DNA from: Bradyrhizobium betae
GTDB taxonomy: Bacteria > Pseudomonadota > Alphaproteobacteria > Rhizobiales > Xanthobacteraceae
Reading direction: 5' to 3'
NCBI RefSeq assembly: GCF_008932115.1
Contig: NZ_CP044543.1
Location: 1,674,001-1,738,000, forward strand
Length of the DNA: 64,000 nt
Shown: one piece after another, positions 25,385-33,806 of the stretch
How the letters are laid out: each line of letters opens with the position of its first letter
Position numbering within the stretch: the first letter of the stretch is position 1
The notes under the pieces: model-generated
Databases searched by the model: none
Told to the model about the DNA's origin: nothing
What the model saw: the letters and a program-made list of their open reading frames with translations, nothing else
Program-made: the position numbers and the translations under genes

Positions 25385-27112
25385 TCAGAACAATTCTATG
25401 CCGTCATCCGCAGTCTCGACCGCCTCGACGCGGCGCGTAGTGGCAATCGAAGCGAGCCCAAGCGTCTGCAAAAATTCTCGGTGGACCTCCCGCTCGCGCT
25501 CCATCGTGTAGCGCGCGAAGAGACCGTCGAGCATCGCCTGATCTTGTGGCTCAGGCCGCGGCCGCTGAGCGCCGCCACTCGCCGTCTCGAGACGCGCGGC
25601 GACCGTGGGCAAGGCTGCGGAGCTTTCACCGAGCGAGTTCATCAGGCCCTGGGCCGAATTCATCAGGCCCTCGAACTCCGCGCCTTCGTCGACGAGCCGA
25701 CTCATCAGCTTGCCGAGCCGCTCATTGCCGACCTCGACCTCGCGCAGCGCCTGAAGGATCTGCGGCTCGAGCTTGGCGAGCTGCGTAGGATCGCCCTGCA
25801 CGCGGAGCTCCTTCAGTTCGTTGGCCGACCGCTCGATGCCGTCGAGCACGGGCCGCAGGCGTCCCGCGCCCGCCGAGACCTGGTCGGCCGTCGCCTTCAG
25901 CTCGTTGGCGATCACGACGAAAGCGCTGCCTCGGCTGCCGAGATGACTTGCCTTGAGGCCGGCATTCATGCCGATCAGCGTGATGTCGACGGACGCCTCG
26001 GCAAGCCCCGCGATCGCCTGGCGGAATTTCGTCAGCGTATCCTCGACGATCGCGAGTGCCTCGTCGACGGAGCGGCCCGCACCCTCGCAGGTGGCGATCA
26101 GGGTCGAGGCATGCGCCAGCGTCTGCTTGATGCGCGACAGGAACGAGGACGAGCCGCCGTCCCCGCCGCCGAACAGCGTGCGGCCGTGGCCGACGACATT
26201 GCCCGCATCGTGCAGAATGGCGGTCAGCGCGCGAACGATCTGGCCGATGTCGCCGCCGAATTCGCGCTGGGCATCCCTGAGCAGCGCCGCCTGCAACTGA
26301 CAGATCGCGCGCGCGCCATCGTCGCTCGTAACCGGCTCGGGAACGAGGCTCGGCGAAGATCCCGACGCAAGGCCGAGGCCGTGACAGACATGCTCGAGGC
26401 GCTGGCGCGTGCTGTCGCCGGCCTGAAGCGAAATGATCGCGCTGCCGACCGCTTCGGCGATCTTCCTGATGCTGGCACTCGCGAGGTCGGCGAGCTGGCT
26501 GCCGTTGCAGCGCTGGTCGCGCAGGCCGGAATAGGCTTCACCCAGCTCGGCGCTCTCCGACACCAGCTTATTCCGGTAACGGCTCTCGAACTCCTTCTGC
26601 CGGCCGGATGCGGTCGCCACCGCTTCCGACAGGCGCTGCTGGTCCCGCGCGCAGCCATCGATCGAGCCCTGCACGGCCTTGCCGAGATCGTAGGCCTCCT
26701 GCGTGAAAGCGAGAAAGCCCTCGCGATCACCGTCGAGCGAGGCCGCCTCGATCCGCGCGCTGCGCGCGATGATGGTGATCATCCCGATGTGCTTGAACAA
26801 CGGCTTGAGCAGCGACGACGCCTCGGCCGTGCTGGTGCCGATCGACGCAAGCAGGGCGCTCTCGGCCGGCAGCGCCTGCGCGAGCTCTCCGAGCCGCGCG
26901 GCAATCTCCTGCAATGCGGTGGCGGCGCCCTCGATCTCGGCGCCGGAGAGCTCCTCCGAGAGCGTCGCGAGGCCCTGGTTCAACTCCTTGAAGATGAGGT
27001 GGCCGCGCCCAAGCTCGTGACCGACCCGCGAGAAGACGTCCTCGATCCGAGACGAGACATCCTCGATCGCGGCGGTCGTCTCAGTCATCGTATTGGCCGG
27101 AATGGCGGACAT
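25385..27112 (-). CDS. Soluble chemoreceptor-like protein, last gene of the che operon
   Basis: A 575-residue helical protein with no signal peptide or membrane helix. Two segments resemble the hairpin tip of methyl-accepting proteins: one near residue 110 (MITIIARSARIEAASL, then GFLAFTQEAYDLG) and one near residue 395 (ITLIGMNAGLKASHLGSRG, then AFVVIANELKATADQ). The true tip motif ([16 protein letters not shown]) is degenerate in both. ATG 27112 is chosen; a TTG at 27121 would overlap the cheB stop. Position directly after cheB suggests a cytoplasmic signalling or scaffold protein for this chemotaxis-like system. No HAMP, PAS or output domain is recognised. Confidence 0.7.
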   Translation of the reverse strand: MSAIPANTMTETTAAIEDVSSRIEDVFSRVGHELGRGHLIFKELNQGLATLSEELSGAEIEGAATALQEIAARLGELAQALPAESALLASIGTSTAEASSLLKPLFKHIGMITIIARSARIEAASLDGDREGFLAFTQEAYDLGKAVQGSIDGCARDQQRLSEAVATASGRQKEFESRYRNKLVSESAELGEAYSGLRDQRCNGSQLADLASASIRKIAEAVGSAIISLQAGDSTRQRLEHVCHGLGLASGSSPSLVPEPVTSDDGARAICQLQAALLRDAQREFGGDIGQIVRALTAILHDAGNVVGHGRTLFGGGDGGSSSFLSRIKQTLAHASTLIATCEGAGRSVDEALAIVEDTLTKFRQAIAGLAEASVDITLIGMNAGLKASHLGSRGSAFVVIANELKATADQVSAGAGRLRPVLDGIERSANELKELRVQGDPTQLAKLEPQILQALREVEVGNERLGKLMSRLVDEGAEFEGLMNSAQGLMNSLGESSAALPTVAARLETASGGAQRPRPEPQDQAMLDGLFARYTMEREREVHREFLQTLGLASIATTRRVEAVETADDGIELF

Positions 27113-27117
27113 TGCGA

Positions 27118-28209
27118 TCAACCCGTCAGTGCCGCGTGCCCGGCCTGGTACCAGAGCATGATCTCGCGCGGAATATGGTGCAGCGAGACGACCTTCTCGA
27201 CGCCGCCGTGGGCGATGGCTTCCTTGGGCATGCCGAACACCACGCAGCTTTCTTCGTCCTGCGCGCGCGTCGAGGCACCGAGCTTGCGCATCTCCAGCAT
27301 TCCGCGCGCGCCGTCGTCGCCCATGCCGGTCATGATGACGCCGAGCGCGTTGGCGCCGGCATGCTGGGCGGCCGAGCGAAACAACACGTCGACCGAAGGA
27401 CGATGCCGCGACACCGGCGGACCGTCCTTGATCGAGATCTGGTAGCGCAAGCCGATGCGCTGGAGCAGCATGTGCCGGGCCCCCGGAGCGATATAGGCGC
27501 AGCCCGGCAACACCGGCTCGCCGTCCTCGGCTTCCTTGACCCGGATCTGGCAGACACTGTCGAGGCGCCGGGCAAAGGCCGCGGTGAAGCCCGCCGGCAT
27601 GTGCTGGACGATGACGATCGGCGGGCAGTGCGGCGGCAGCATCTCGAGGACGTCGTTGAGCGCTTCAGTGCCCCCGGTCGATGCGCCGATGCACACGATA
27701 CGCTCGGTCGTCGGCCGGACCTTGCCCTGTACGGGAGGCGGGATGATGGCGTCGGCCGTCAGCCTCTTCTCGATCGTCCGGCGCTCCGCGCGCGGACGCA
27801 CCCGCGCGCGAGCGGCCGACTTCACGGCCTCGCGTAGCCGCGTGGAGCATTCGAGCAAGGCCTGCCGCGTGTCGATCTTCGGCTTGGGCACGATATCGAC
27901 GGCGCCAGCCTCGAACGCCTCGAACATCACGTCCGAGCCTTCTTCGGTCAGCGAAGAGCAGATGATCACCGGTATCGGACGTTGCGACATGATCTTGCGC
28001 AGAAACGTCATGCCGTCCATGCGCGGCATTTCCAGGTCCAGGATCATGACGTCGGGGATCTCGTTCTGGAGACGTCGCGCCGCCGCAAACGGATCGGAAG
28101 CCGCTCCCATCACCTCGATATCAGGGTCGTCGTTGAGGATCGTTTGCAGGATTTGGCGCACAGACGCCGAATCGTCCACGATCAATACGCGAACTTTCTC
28201 CTTCGGCAT
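27118..28209 (-). CDS. cheB: CheB protein-glutamate methylesterase / response regulator
   Basis: A 363-residue two-domain protein. The receiver domain has Asp12/Asp13 and phospho-acceptor Asp58 ([12 protein letters not shown]). The linker is Arg-rich. The CheB methylesterase domain has the catalytic triad Ser177 (GASTGG), His203 (VQHMPAGF) and Asp299 (TGMGDDGA). It removes methyl groups from, or deamidates, the receptors encoded upstream. ATG 28209 is chosen over a TTG at 28224, with GGAG nine bases upstream. It lies 15 bases after cheR and is followed at once by the soluble receptor-like gene. Confidence 0.95.
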   Translation of the reverse strand: MPKEKVRVLIVDDSASVRQILQTILNDDPDIEVMGAASDPFAAARRLQNEIPDVMILDLEMPRMDGMTFLRKIMSQRPIPVIICSSLTEEGSDVMFEAFEAGAVDIVPKPKIDTRQALLECSTRLREAVKSAARARVRPRAERRTIEKRLTADAIIPPPVQGKVRPTTERIVCIGASTGGTEALNDVLEMLPPHCPPIVIVQHMPAGFTAAFARRLDSVCQIRVKEAEDGEPVLPGCAYIAPGARHMLLQRIGLRYQISIKDGPPVSRHRPSVDVLFRSAAQHAGANALGVIMTGMGDDGARGMLEMRKLGASTRAQDEESCVVFGMPKEAIAHGGVEKVVSLHHIPREIMLWYQAGHAALTG

Positions 28210-28224
28210 CTCGCGCGGCTCCAA

Positions 28225-29079
28225 TCAGACCTGAAAAATGGTTGGCTGAACTTGCTTCAAATCCGGGACAGAACTGTGAATCATTGATTCCGAGTGCCCG
28301 ACGAGTAAATACCCGCCCGGCCGCAAATGGCTGCAAAGCTGCTGAACGACCTTGCGCTGGGTCGGCTTGTCGAAATAGATCAACACATTGCGGCAGAAGA
28401 TGATGTCGACATCCCGATCCACCGGATAGGATGCGTCCATCAGGTTCATCCGCATGAAATGCGTCATGCGCCGCAATTCCGGCACCACCCGCACCTCGCC
28501 GCGGGACTTATCCCTCGACGACAGGAAATATCTCTTCAGGAACGGCTCGGGCACCGGCGCGAGCACGTCACGGGTGTAGATCGCAGTGTTGGCGAGGCGC
28601 AGCACCGCGGTCGAGATGTCGGTCCCGAGGATGCGATACTGGAAGCGTGATCCGTTCCGCGTCATGTCGTCGAGCACCATCGCCGTCGTGTAGGCCTCCA
28701 TGCCGGTCGAGCTCGCCGAGCTCCAGATCTTCAGGTTCGCGTTCTTGCGGCCATGCGATTTAAGCAAGGCCGGGACTGCAACGTCCCGCATGAAAGTGAA
28801 GTGCTGCGGCTCGCGGAAGAAATCGGTCTTGTTGGTCGTCACCACATCGATGAGATGAGTGAGCTCTGTGTCGAAATGTTCGGTCTCGAACAGGTTGTCG
28901 ACATACTCATTGAGATCGGAGAAGTTCAGCGCGCGCACGCGCTTGTGCAGCCGTCCCTCCAGCATCAGCCGCTTGCCTTGCGGCAGCTTGATGCCGACCT
29001 GCCCCTCGATCAATTCGGCGATGGTCCGGAAGTGGCGGTCCGACAGATGGACGGCCGTATCCTGCACGGCGGGCATCAT
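28225..29079 (-). CDS. cheR: CheR chemoreceptor methyltransferase
   Basis: A 284-residue SAM-dependent methyltransferase with the N-terminal CheR helical domain (RTIAELIEGQVGIKLPQGKR) and the Rossmann domain. Motifs are KIWSSASSTGMEAYTTAM for SAM binding, GTDIST, DIIFCRNVLIYFDK and a final GGYLLVGHSES. In CheR the SAM loop is normally GCSTGEEPYS; here it reads SASSTGMEAY, so the first Cys and the Glu pair differ. It methylates glutamates of the MCPs. A terminator lies between this gene and the MCP gene upstream of it, so cheR-cheB may have an additional promoter. Confidence 0.93.
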   Translation of the reverse strand: MMPAVQDTAVHLSDRHFRTIAELIEGQVGIKLPQGKRLMLEGRLHKRVRALNFSDLNEYVDNLFETEHFDTELTHLIDVVTTNKTDFFREPQHFTFMRDVAVPALLKSHGRKNANLKIWSSASSTGMEAYTTAMVLDDMTRNGSRFQYRILGTDISTAVLRLANTAIYTRDVLAPVPEPFLKRYFLSSRDKSRGEVRVVPELRRMTHFMRMNLMDASYPVDRDVDIIFCRNVLIYFDKPTQRKVVQQLCSHLRPGGYLLVGHSESMIHSSVPDLKQVQPTIFQV

Positions 29080-29169
29080 GACTGAATGCCCCGATCCGCG
29101 ATGGCCGCCTGCACTGACTGTCGGGCCGAACGGGCCATCTTGGATCCTACGCGTCTACGCCAGTTACTG

Positions 29170-29208
29170 AAAACGGATCGGCCCACCGGTGAAGGAATGG
29201 GCCGGTCC
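29170..29208 (-). terminator. Rho-independent terminator downstream of the first MCP gene
   Basis: On the minus strand an 11-bp stem with one G-U pair (29198-29208 with 29175-29185) and a 12-base loop is followed by GTTTTC. It starts 11 bases past the MCP stop codon. This could split the che operon into STAS-to-mcp and cheR-cheB parts. Confidence 0.7.
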
Positions 29209-29219
29209 TTCGAGGAGTC

Positions 29220-31016
29220 CTAGCGCTGGAACTCGGCGTCCCGATCATCCTCGCCGTCGTTCATGTCGAAAGCGAATCCGCCGCCGGCAACCTTCATCGC
29301 ACGCACCGGCTTGGCCTGTGGTTTCCTGGCCGGACGCTCGACGGCGGCCATCGTGGCAGCCTTGGTGCGAAGCTGGTTCACTGCCCGGTCGATCGGCGCG
29401 GGTGCCTGGCTGCGTCCCTGCTCGATCCGGAAATAAGCGATGGTCGACTGAAGCTGCTCGGCCTGCGAGGCGAGTTCCTCGGAGGTCGAGGACACCTGCT
29501 CGGACGCGCTGGCGTTCTGCTGGCCGACCTTGTCGAGCTGCTGGATCGCCTGGTTGATCTGGGCCGAGCCGACGTCCTGCTCGCGGCAGGCAGCGGTGAT
29601 TTCCTCGACGAGTTCTGCGGTCCTCTTGATGTCGGGGACGAGCTTGGAAAGCATATTACCTGCTTCCTGCGCGACCTTGACGGTTTCGGTCGACAGCGTG
29701 CCGATCTCGGCAGCGGCCGCCTGGCTGCGTTCGGCGAGCTTGCGCACTTCGGACGCGACCACCGCAAAGCCCTTGCCGTGCTCGCCGGCACGTGCGGCCT
29801 CGACCGCCGCGTTGAGCGCGAGCAGGTCGGTCTGGCGCGCGATCTCCTGCACGATCGTGATCTTCTCGGCGATCGTCTGCATCGCGTTGACGGCGCGGCC
29901 GACCGCGGCGCCGCTGGCTTCGGCGTCCTTGGCGGACTGCGCCGCGATCTTCTCGGTCTGGTTGGCGTTGTCGGCGTTCTGCTTCACGTTCGAGGCCATT
30001 TCCTCCATCGACGAGGAGGCTTCCTCGGCCGACGAAGCCTGCTCGGTCGCGCCTTGCGACAGCTGCTCGGCGCTCGCGGAGAGCTCCTGGCTGCCGGCGG
30101 AGACGTTCTGAGCCGCCGTCAGCGCTTCGGACACGATCTGCCGGAGTTTTTCCACCATGCGCTCGAGCGCCAGGCCGAGCGTGTCCTTGTCCGACAGCGG
30201 CTTGGCCTCGACGGTGAGATCGCCCTGCGCGATCTTATTGGCAAGCGCTGCCGTAGCATTGAGATTGGCGGTCATCGCGTTCAGCGATTTGACCAGATCG
30301 CCGATCTCGTCGTTACTGGAGGTATCGATCTTATGGCTGAGATCACCGATCGCGACGGCATCCGCCAGATCGACTGCCTTGGCGAGAGACCGGCTGATGT
30401 TGATCGAGATCCAGACCGCGCCGATCGCGGCGACGATCAACGAAACCACGACCAGCACAATGAGGATCAACTGGGCGCGACGGCTGTCTTCATTGGATTG
30501 CGCGGCCTGCTCGGCCATCTGCCGCTTCGTGTTCACGACATAGGCTCCCATCGCCTCGGTCGCATCCGCGACCACCTTGCGCCCGTCTCCCATCGAGCGT
30601 TCGGTAGCCTTCGCCTTGTCCGTCTTTGCTAGTCTGATCGTCTCTTCCTGATAGGCGTTCATCCTGACGTAAGCGCTCGAAAAGTTGTCGAGCAGCTTCT
30701 TGCCACCTTCGCTGGCGAGCGCGTAGACCTCGTCCCTGATCTTCGTCGCCTCGTCGCGGAGCTTGGCTGCGACAGCGGCGAATTCGTCGGCCTCGGCCGG
30801 CGTTCCCAGGATTGCGTTCTTCTCCGCCCTAAGCTGCTGCCAGATGATCTTCTCGACGTCGGCCGCCTTCTCCATCCGCTTGGCGCGCATCACCATGGAT
30901 TCCGCGGTGGCGGCCATGTCGGACAGCTTCATGTAGCTTACGGCGCCCGCGACCATGAATAGAAGGATGACGGCTCCAAACGCGCTGGCAAGCTTGGCTT
31001 TTACAGTGAATCTCAT
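29220..31016 (-). CDS. Methyl-accepting chemotaxis protein (4HB-HAMP-MCP)
   Basis: A 598-residue transmembrane receptor. TM1 spans residues about 10-30, a helical-bundle periplasmic sensor runs about 31-185 ([15 protein letters not shown] type helices), and TM2 lies near 185-210 ([20 protein letters not shown]). HAMP follows, and the signalling domain covers about 320-560 with the canonical tip [20 protein letters not shown] and [17 protein letters not shown]. The C-terminus is a linker ending in an acidic [15 protein letters not shown] tail, not an NWETF-type CheR tether. Its signalling domain is nearly identical in DNA to that of the second MCP. Ligand unknown. Confidence 0.93.
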   Translation of the reverse strand: MRFTVKAKLASAFGAVILLFMVAGAVSYMKLSDMAATAESMVMRAKRMEKAADVEKIIWQQLRAEKNAILGTPAEADEFAAVAAKLRDEATKIRDEVYALASEGGKKLLDNFSSAYVRMNAYQEETIRLAKTDKAKATERSMGDGRKVVADATEAMGAYVVNTKRQMAEQAAQSNEDSRRAQLILIVLVVVSLIVAAIGAVWISINISRSLAKAVDLADAVAIGDLSHKIDTSSNDEIGDLVKSLNAMTANLNATAALANKIAQGDLTVEAKPLSDKDTLGLALERMVEKLRQIVSEALTAAQNVSAGSQELSASAEQLSQGATEQASSAEEASSSMEEMASNVKQNADNANQTEKIAAQSAKDAEASGAAVGRAVNAMQTIAEKITIVQEIARQTDLLALNAAVEAARAGEHGKGFAVVASEVRKLAERSQAAAAEIGTLSTETVKVAQEAGNMLSKLVPDIKRTAELVEEITAACREQDVGSAQINQAIQQLDKVGQQNASASEQVSSTSEELASQAEQLQSTIAYFRIEQGRSQAPAPIDRAVNQLRTKAATMAAVERPARKPQAKPVRAMKVAGGGFAFDMNDGEDDRDAEFQR

Positions 31017-32515
31017 GTCAGTCTCGTTGTTTTCAAATGGGGGTGCTTACGCTCGACCACGCACGTACAAACTCAGGCGGCGCGGGACGTATCCGCGGCC
31101 GCGTTACGTCCTTCCGGGATCTCGTCATGCGCCATCAGTTTGGCGAGATCGAAGATCACGACGAATTTCTCGCCCTTGCGGCCGATGCCGGCCGCATAGT
31201 CCGACTGCCACTTGCCGCCGACTTCCGGGATGGGCTCGATCGCCTGCTCGTCGATGTCGGTCACCTCGAACACGCAGTCGGCGACGAAGCCGACACCGAC
31301 CAGACGGTCCTTCATCGGCACGTCGAGAATGATAATACGGGTTGCTTCGGTCGCCGCTACGGCCGGAAGGCCGAGCTTGGTCCTGAGATCGACGATCGGA
31401 TAGCCGCTGCCGCGCACGTCGATCATGCCAAGCAGGAAGTCGGGCGCGTGCGGAAGCCGCGAGATCGGCCTCATGTCCAGGATCTCACGGACATTGCGGA
31501 TACTGATGCCGAACGTCTCGCCGGCGAGCCCGAGCGTCAGATATTGCGAGGTTGCGGCCATGATGAAGTCCAGGGTGAGATCCGGGGTCAGATCGGTTTC
31601 AAATCGGTGTCAACGCTGGAAGTCGGCGTCGCGGTCGTCTTGGCCGTCATGCATATCGAAAGCGAAACCGCCGCCATTGGCGACCTTCATCGCGCGCGCC
31701 GGCTTGCGGACAGGCGCGGGCTTTTTCGTGCCCCGGTCCGCCGCGGCCATGTGGGCGGCCTTGGCACGGAGCTGGGTGACGGCGCGATCGATCGGTGCGG
31801 GTGCGGCGCTCTCGCCGCGGCCGGAATGCTCGATGCGGAAGAACGAGATGGTCGACTGAAGCTGTTCGGCCTGCGAGGCGAGTTCCTCGGAGGTCGAGGA
31901 CACCTGCTCGGACGCGCTGGCGTTCTGCTGGCCGACCTTGTCGAGCTGCTGAATCGCCTGGTTGATCTGGGCCGAGCCGACGTCCTGCTCGCGGCAGGCG
32001 GCGGTGATCTCCTGGACCAGCTCGGCGGTCTTCTTGATGTCGGGCACCAGCTTGGACAGCATGTCGCCGGCTTCCTGCGCGACCTTGACCGTTTCCGTCG
32101 ACAGCGTGCCGATGTCGGCGGCCGCGGCCTGGCTGCGCTCGGCGAGCTTGCGCACTTCGGAAGCAACCACCGCAAAGCCCTTGCCGTGCTCGCCGGCACG
32201 CGCGGCCTCGACCGCGGCGTTGAGCGCGAGCAAATCGGTCTGGCGCGCGATCTCCTGCACGATCGTGATCTTCTCGGCGATCGTCTGCATCGCGTTGACG
32301 GCGCGGCCCACGGCGACGCCACTGGCTTCGGCGTCCTTGGCGGACTGCGCCGCGATCTTCTCGGTCTGGTTGGCGTTGTCGGCGTTCTGCTTCACGTTCG
32401 AGGCCATTTCCTCCATCGACGAGGAGGCTTCCTCGGCCGACGAAGCCTGCTCGGTCGCGCCCTGCGACAGCTGTTCGGCGCTGGCAGAGAGCTCCTGGCT
32501 GCCGGCGGAGACGTT
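29443..32515. repeat. Two near-identical 665-bp direct copies in the MCP genes
   Basis: Bases 29443-30107 and 31851-32515 align without gaps at a constant offset of 2408 bases, with only scattered substitutions. They encode the MCP signalling domains. The remaining parts of the two receptors are much less alike. Confidence 0.85.
31073..31561 (-). CDS. cheW: CheW coupling protein
   Basis: A 162-residue CheW: YLTLGLAGETFGISIRNVRE at the N-terminus, ISRLPHAPDFLLGMIDVRGS, YPIVDLRTKLG, and VGFVADCVFEVTDI. It bridges receptors to the CheA kinase. Encoded between the two MCP genes, one of two CheW proteins in the operon. The ATG at 31561 and the family length fit. The C-terminus carries a short extension (residues about 140-162) rich in Ala and Arg. 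Confidence 0.93.
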   Translation of the reverse strand: MAATSQYLTLGLAGETFGISIRNVREILDMRPISRLPHAPDFLLGMIDVRGSGYPIVDLRTKLGLPAVAATEATRIIILDVPMKDRLVGVGFVADCVFEVTDIDEQAIEPIPEVGGKWQSDYAAGIGRKGEKFVVIFDLAKLMAHDEIPEGRNAAADTSRAA

Positions 32516-33307
32516 GTGTGACGCAGTGAGAGCCTCCTCGACGACCTGCCGAAGCTTTTCGACCATCATGTTCAGCGATCTGACGAGATCGCCAATCTCG
32601 TCGTTGCTGGAGATGCTGATCGTCTGGGTGAGATCGCCGCCCGCCACCGCACCGGCCAGGCCGACCGCTCGGCTGAGACCACGGGCAATGCTGATGGAAA
32701 TCCAGATCGCGGCGATCAGGCCGATCGCGAGCGACGCCATCACGGCCGAGATCAGCATCAGGTGGGCCCGATTGCCGTCCTCGTGAGCCATAGCGGCATG
32801 GTCAGCCATGTTCTTCTTGACGTTGGTGACGTAGGTATTGGCGGATTCCATCGCCTCGCCGACGGCCTTGCGGACCTCGGTCATGGAGCGTTCGGCACCT
32901 TTTGCCTTGTCGGTCCGCGCGACCTTGAGGGCGTCGTCCTGAACGGCATTCATCCGCGCATAGGCGGCGCCAAAATTATCGAGAAGCTTCTTGCCTTCGG
33001 AGGAAGCCGCCGCGTGAATCTCTTCCTTCAGCTTCAGAAGCATTTCGCGCTGCTTGGCGATCTCGGCGATGAAGCGATCCGCTTCGCTCTCGGGCGCGAG
33101 AAGGAGGTTTTTCTCGGCGCGAACCTGGAGCAGGATGCCCTTCTCGATTTCCGCCGCCCGGTCCATCCGGCCGGCGCGCGACACCAGGCCGTCCGCGGTG
33201 TCGATCATCTCGCTCAGCTTGACGTAAGCGAGACCACCCGCCGCCATCGAGAGCAACAGGACCACACCGAACGCGATGGCAAGCTTTGCCTTGACCGTAA
33301 ATCTCAT
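31610..33307 (-). CDS. Methyl-accepting chemotaxis protein (4HB-HAMP-MCP), second copy
   Basis: A 565-residue receptor built like its neighbour. TM1 is at residues about 10-30 ([20 protein letters not shown]), then a helical sensor domain, TM2 near 180-205 ([20 protein letters not shown]), and a shorter HAMP region. The MCP domain has the intact tip ([20 protein letters not shown]). The tail again ends in [15 protein letters not shown]. The sensor domains of the two MCPs share layout but differ in sequence, so they probably sense different inputs and signal to the same CheA/CheW core. Confidence 0.93.
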   Translation of the reverse strand: MRFTVKAKLAIAFGVVLLLSMAAGGLAYVKLSEMIDTADGLVSRAGRMDRAAEIEKGILLQVRAEKNLLLAPESEADRFIAEIAKQREMLLKLKEEIHAAASSEGKKLLDNFGAAYARMNAVQDDALKVARTDKAKGAERSMTEVRKAVGEAMESANTYVTNVKKNMADHAAMAHEDGNRAHLMLISAVMASLAIGLIAAIWISISIARGLSRAVGLAGAVAGGDLTQTISISSNDEIGDLVRSLNMMVEKLRQVVEEALTASHNVSAGSQELSASAEQLSQGATEQASSAEEASSSMEEMASNVKQNADNANQTEKIAAQSAKDAEASGVAVGRAVNAMQTIAEKITIVQEIARQTDLLALNAAVEAARAGEHGKGFAVVASEVRKLAERSQAAAADIGTLSTETVKVAQEAGDMLSKLVPDIKKTAELVQEITAACREQDVGSAQINQAIQQLDKVGQQNASASEQVSSTSEELASQAEQLQSTISFFRIEHSGRGESAAPAPIDRAVTQLRAKAAHMAAADRGTKKPAPVRKPARAMKVANGGGFAFDMHDGQDDRDADFQR

Positions 33308-33344
33308 TTCCAGCCCCTAACCCAGTCTCGCCCGAGACACCATT

Positions 33345-33806
33345 TCAATTCAGGATGCGTTCCATGTTGGGAACGATGACGAACTCTTCGCGCCATTTGG
33401 CGATGAAGCGAATGAACTCCGGTTTCCAGTGCATGCCGACGCGCGGCGTCTGCTGCACGTCGGTCTGCGAGATCTCCGTGACCTCGTAGACCTTGTCGGC
33501 GGTGACACCGACAAGGACCGGTTCGCCGTCGAGCTCCAGCTCGATGACGACGATGCGCGTGTCTGCCGAGTTGTCGGGCTGCGGCATCCCGAAGCGAATG
33601 CGAAGGTCCGCGAGCGGAATGACATTGCCGCGCACGTTGATCACGCTGGGAACGAAGGCCCGCGCGCCCGCGACCTTGGTCACAGGCACGGGATCGATGA
33701 TCTCGCGAACGAGGCCAGCGTCGAGCGCGAATTTTTCCTCGCCGAGACCGATCATCACGACCTGCATCGCGCCGGCCTGCTGTTCGCCTGTCTGCGTACC
33801 GTCCAT
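33345..33806 (-). CDS. cheW: CheW coupling protein
   Basis: A 153-residue CheW (MQVVMIGLGEEKFALDAGLV, VAGARAFVPSVINVRGNVIP, LADLRIRFGMP, VGVTADKVYEVTEI). The start ATG at 33806 overlaps the cheA stop codon by one base (TGATG), so the two are translationally coupled; a GTG at 33809 is possible. This copy is paired with CheA, whereas the other CheW gene sits between the MCPs. Confidence 0.93.
   Translation of the reverse strand: MDGTQTGEQQAGAMQVVMIGLGEEKFALDAGLVREIIDPVPVTKVAGARAFVPSVINVRGNVIPLADLRIRFGMPQPDNSADTRIVVIELELDGEPVLVGVTADKVYEVTEISQTDVQQTPRVGMHWKPEFIRFIAKWREEFVIVPNMERILN

Noticed and set aside
25364-27445. 693-codon plus-strand open frame
   Set aside because: Antisense to the receptor-like gene and cheB; Arg/Ala-rich without protein-family features.
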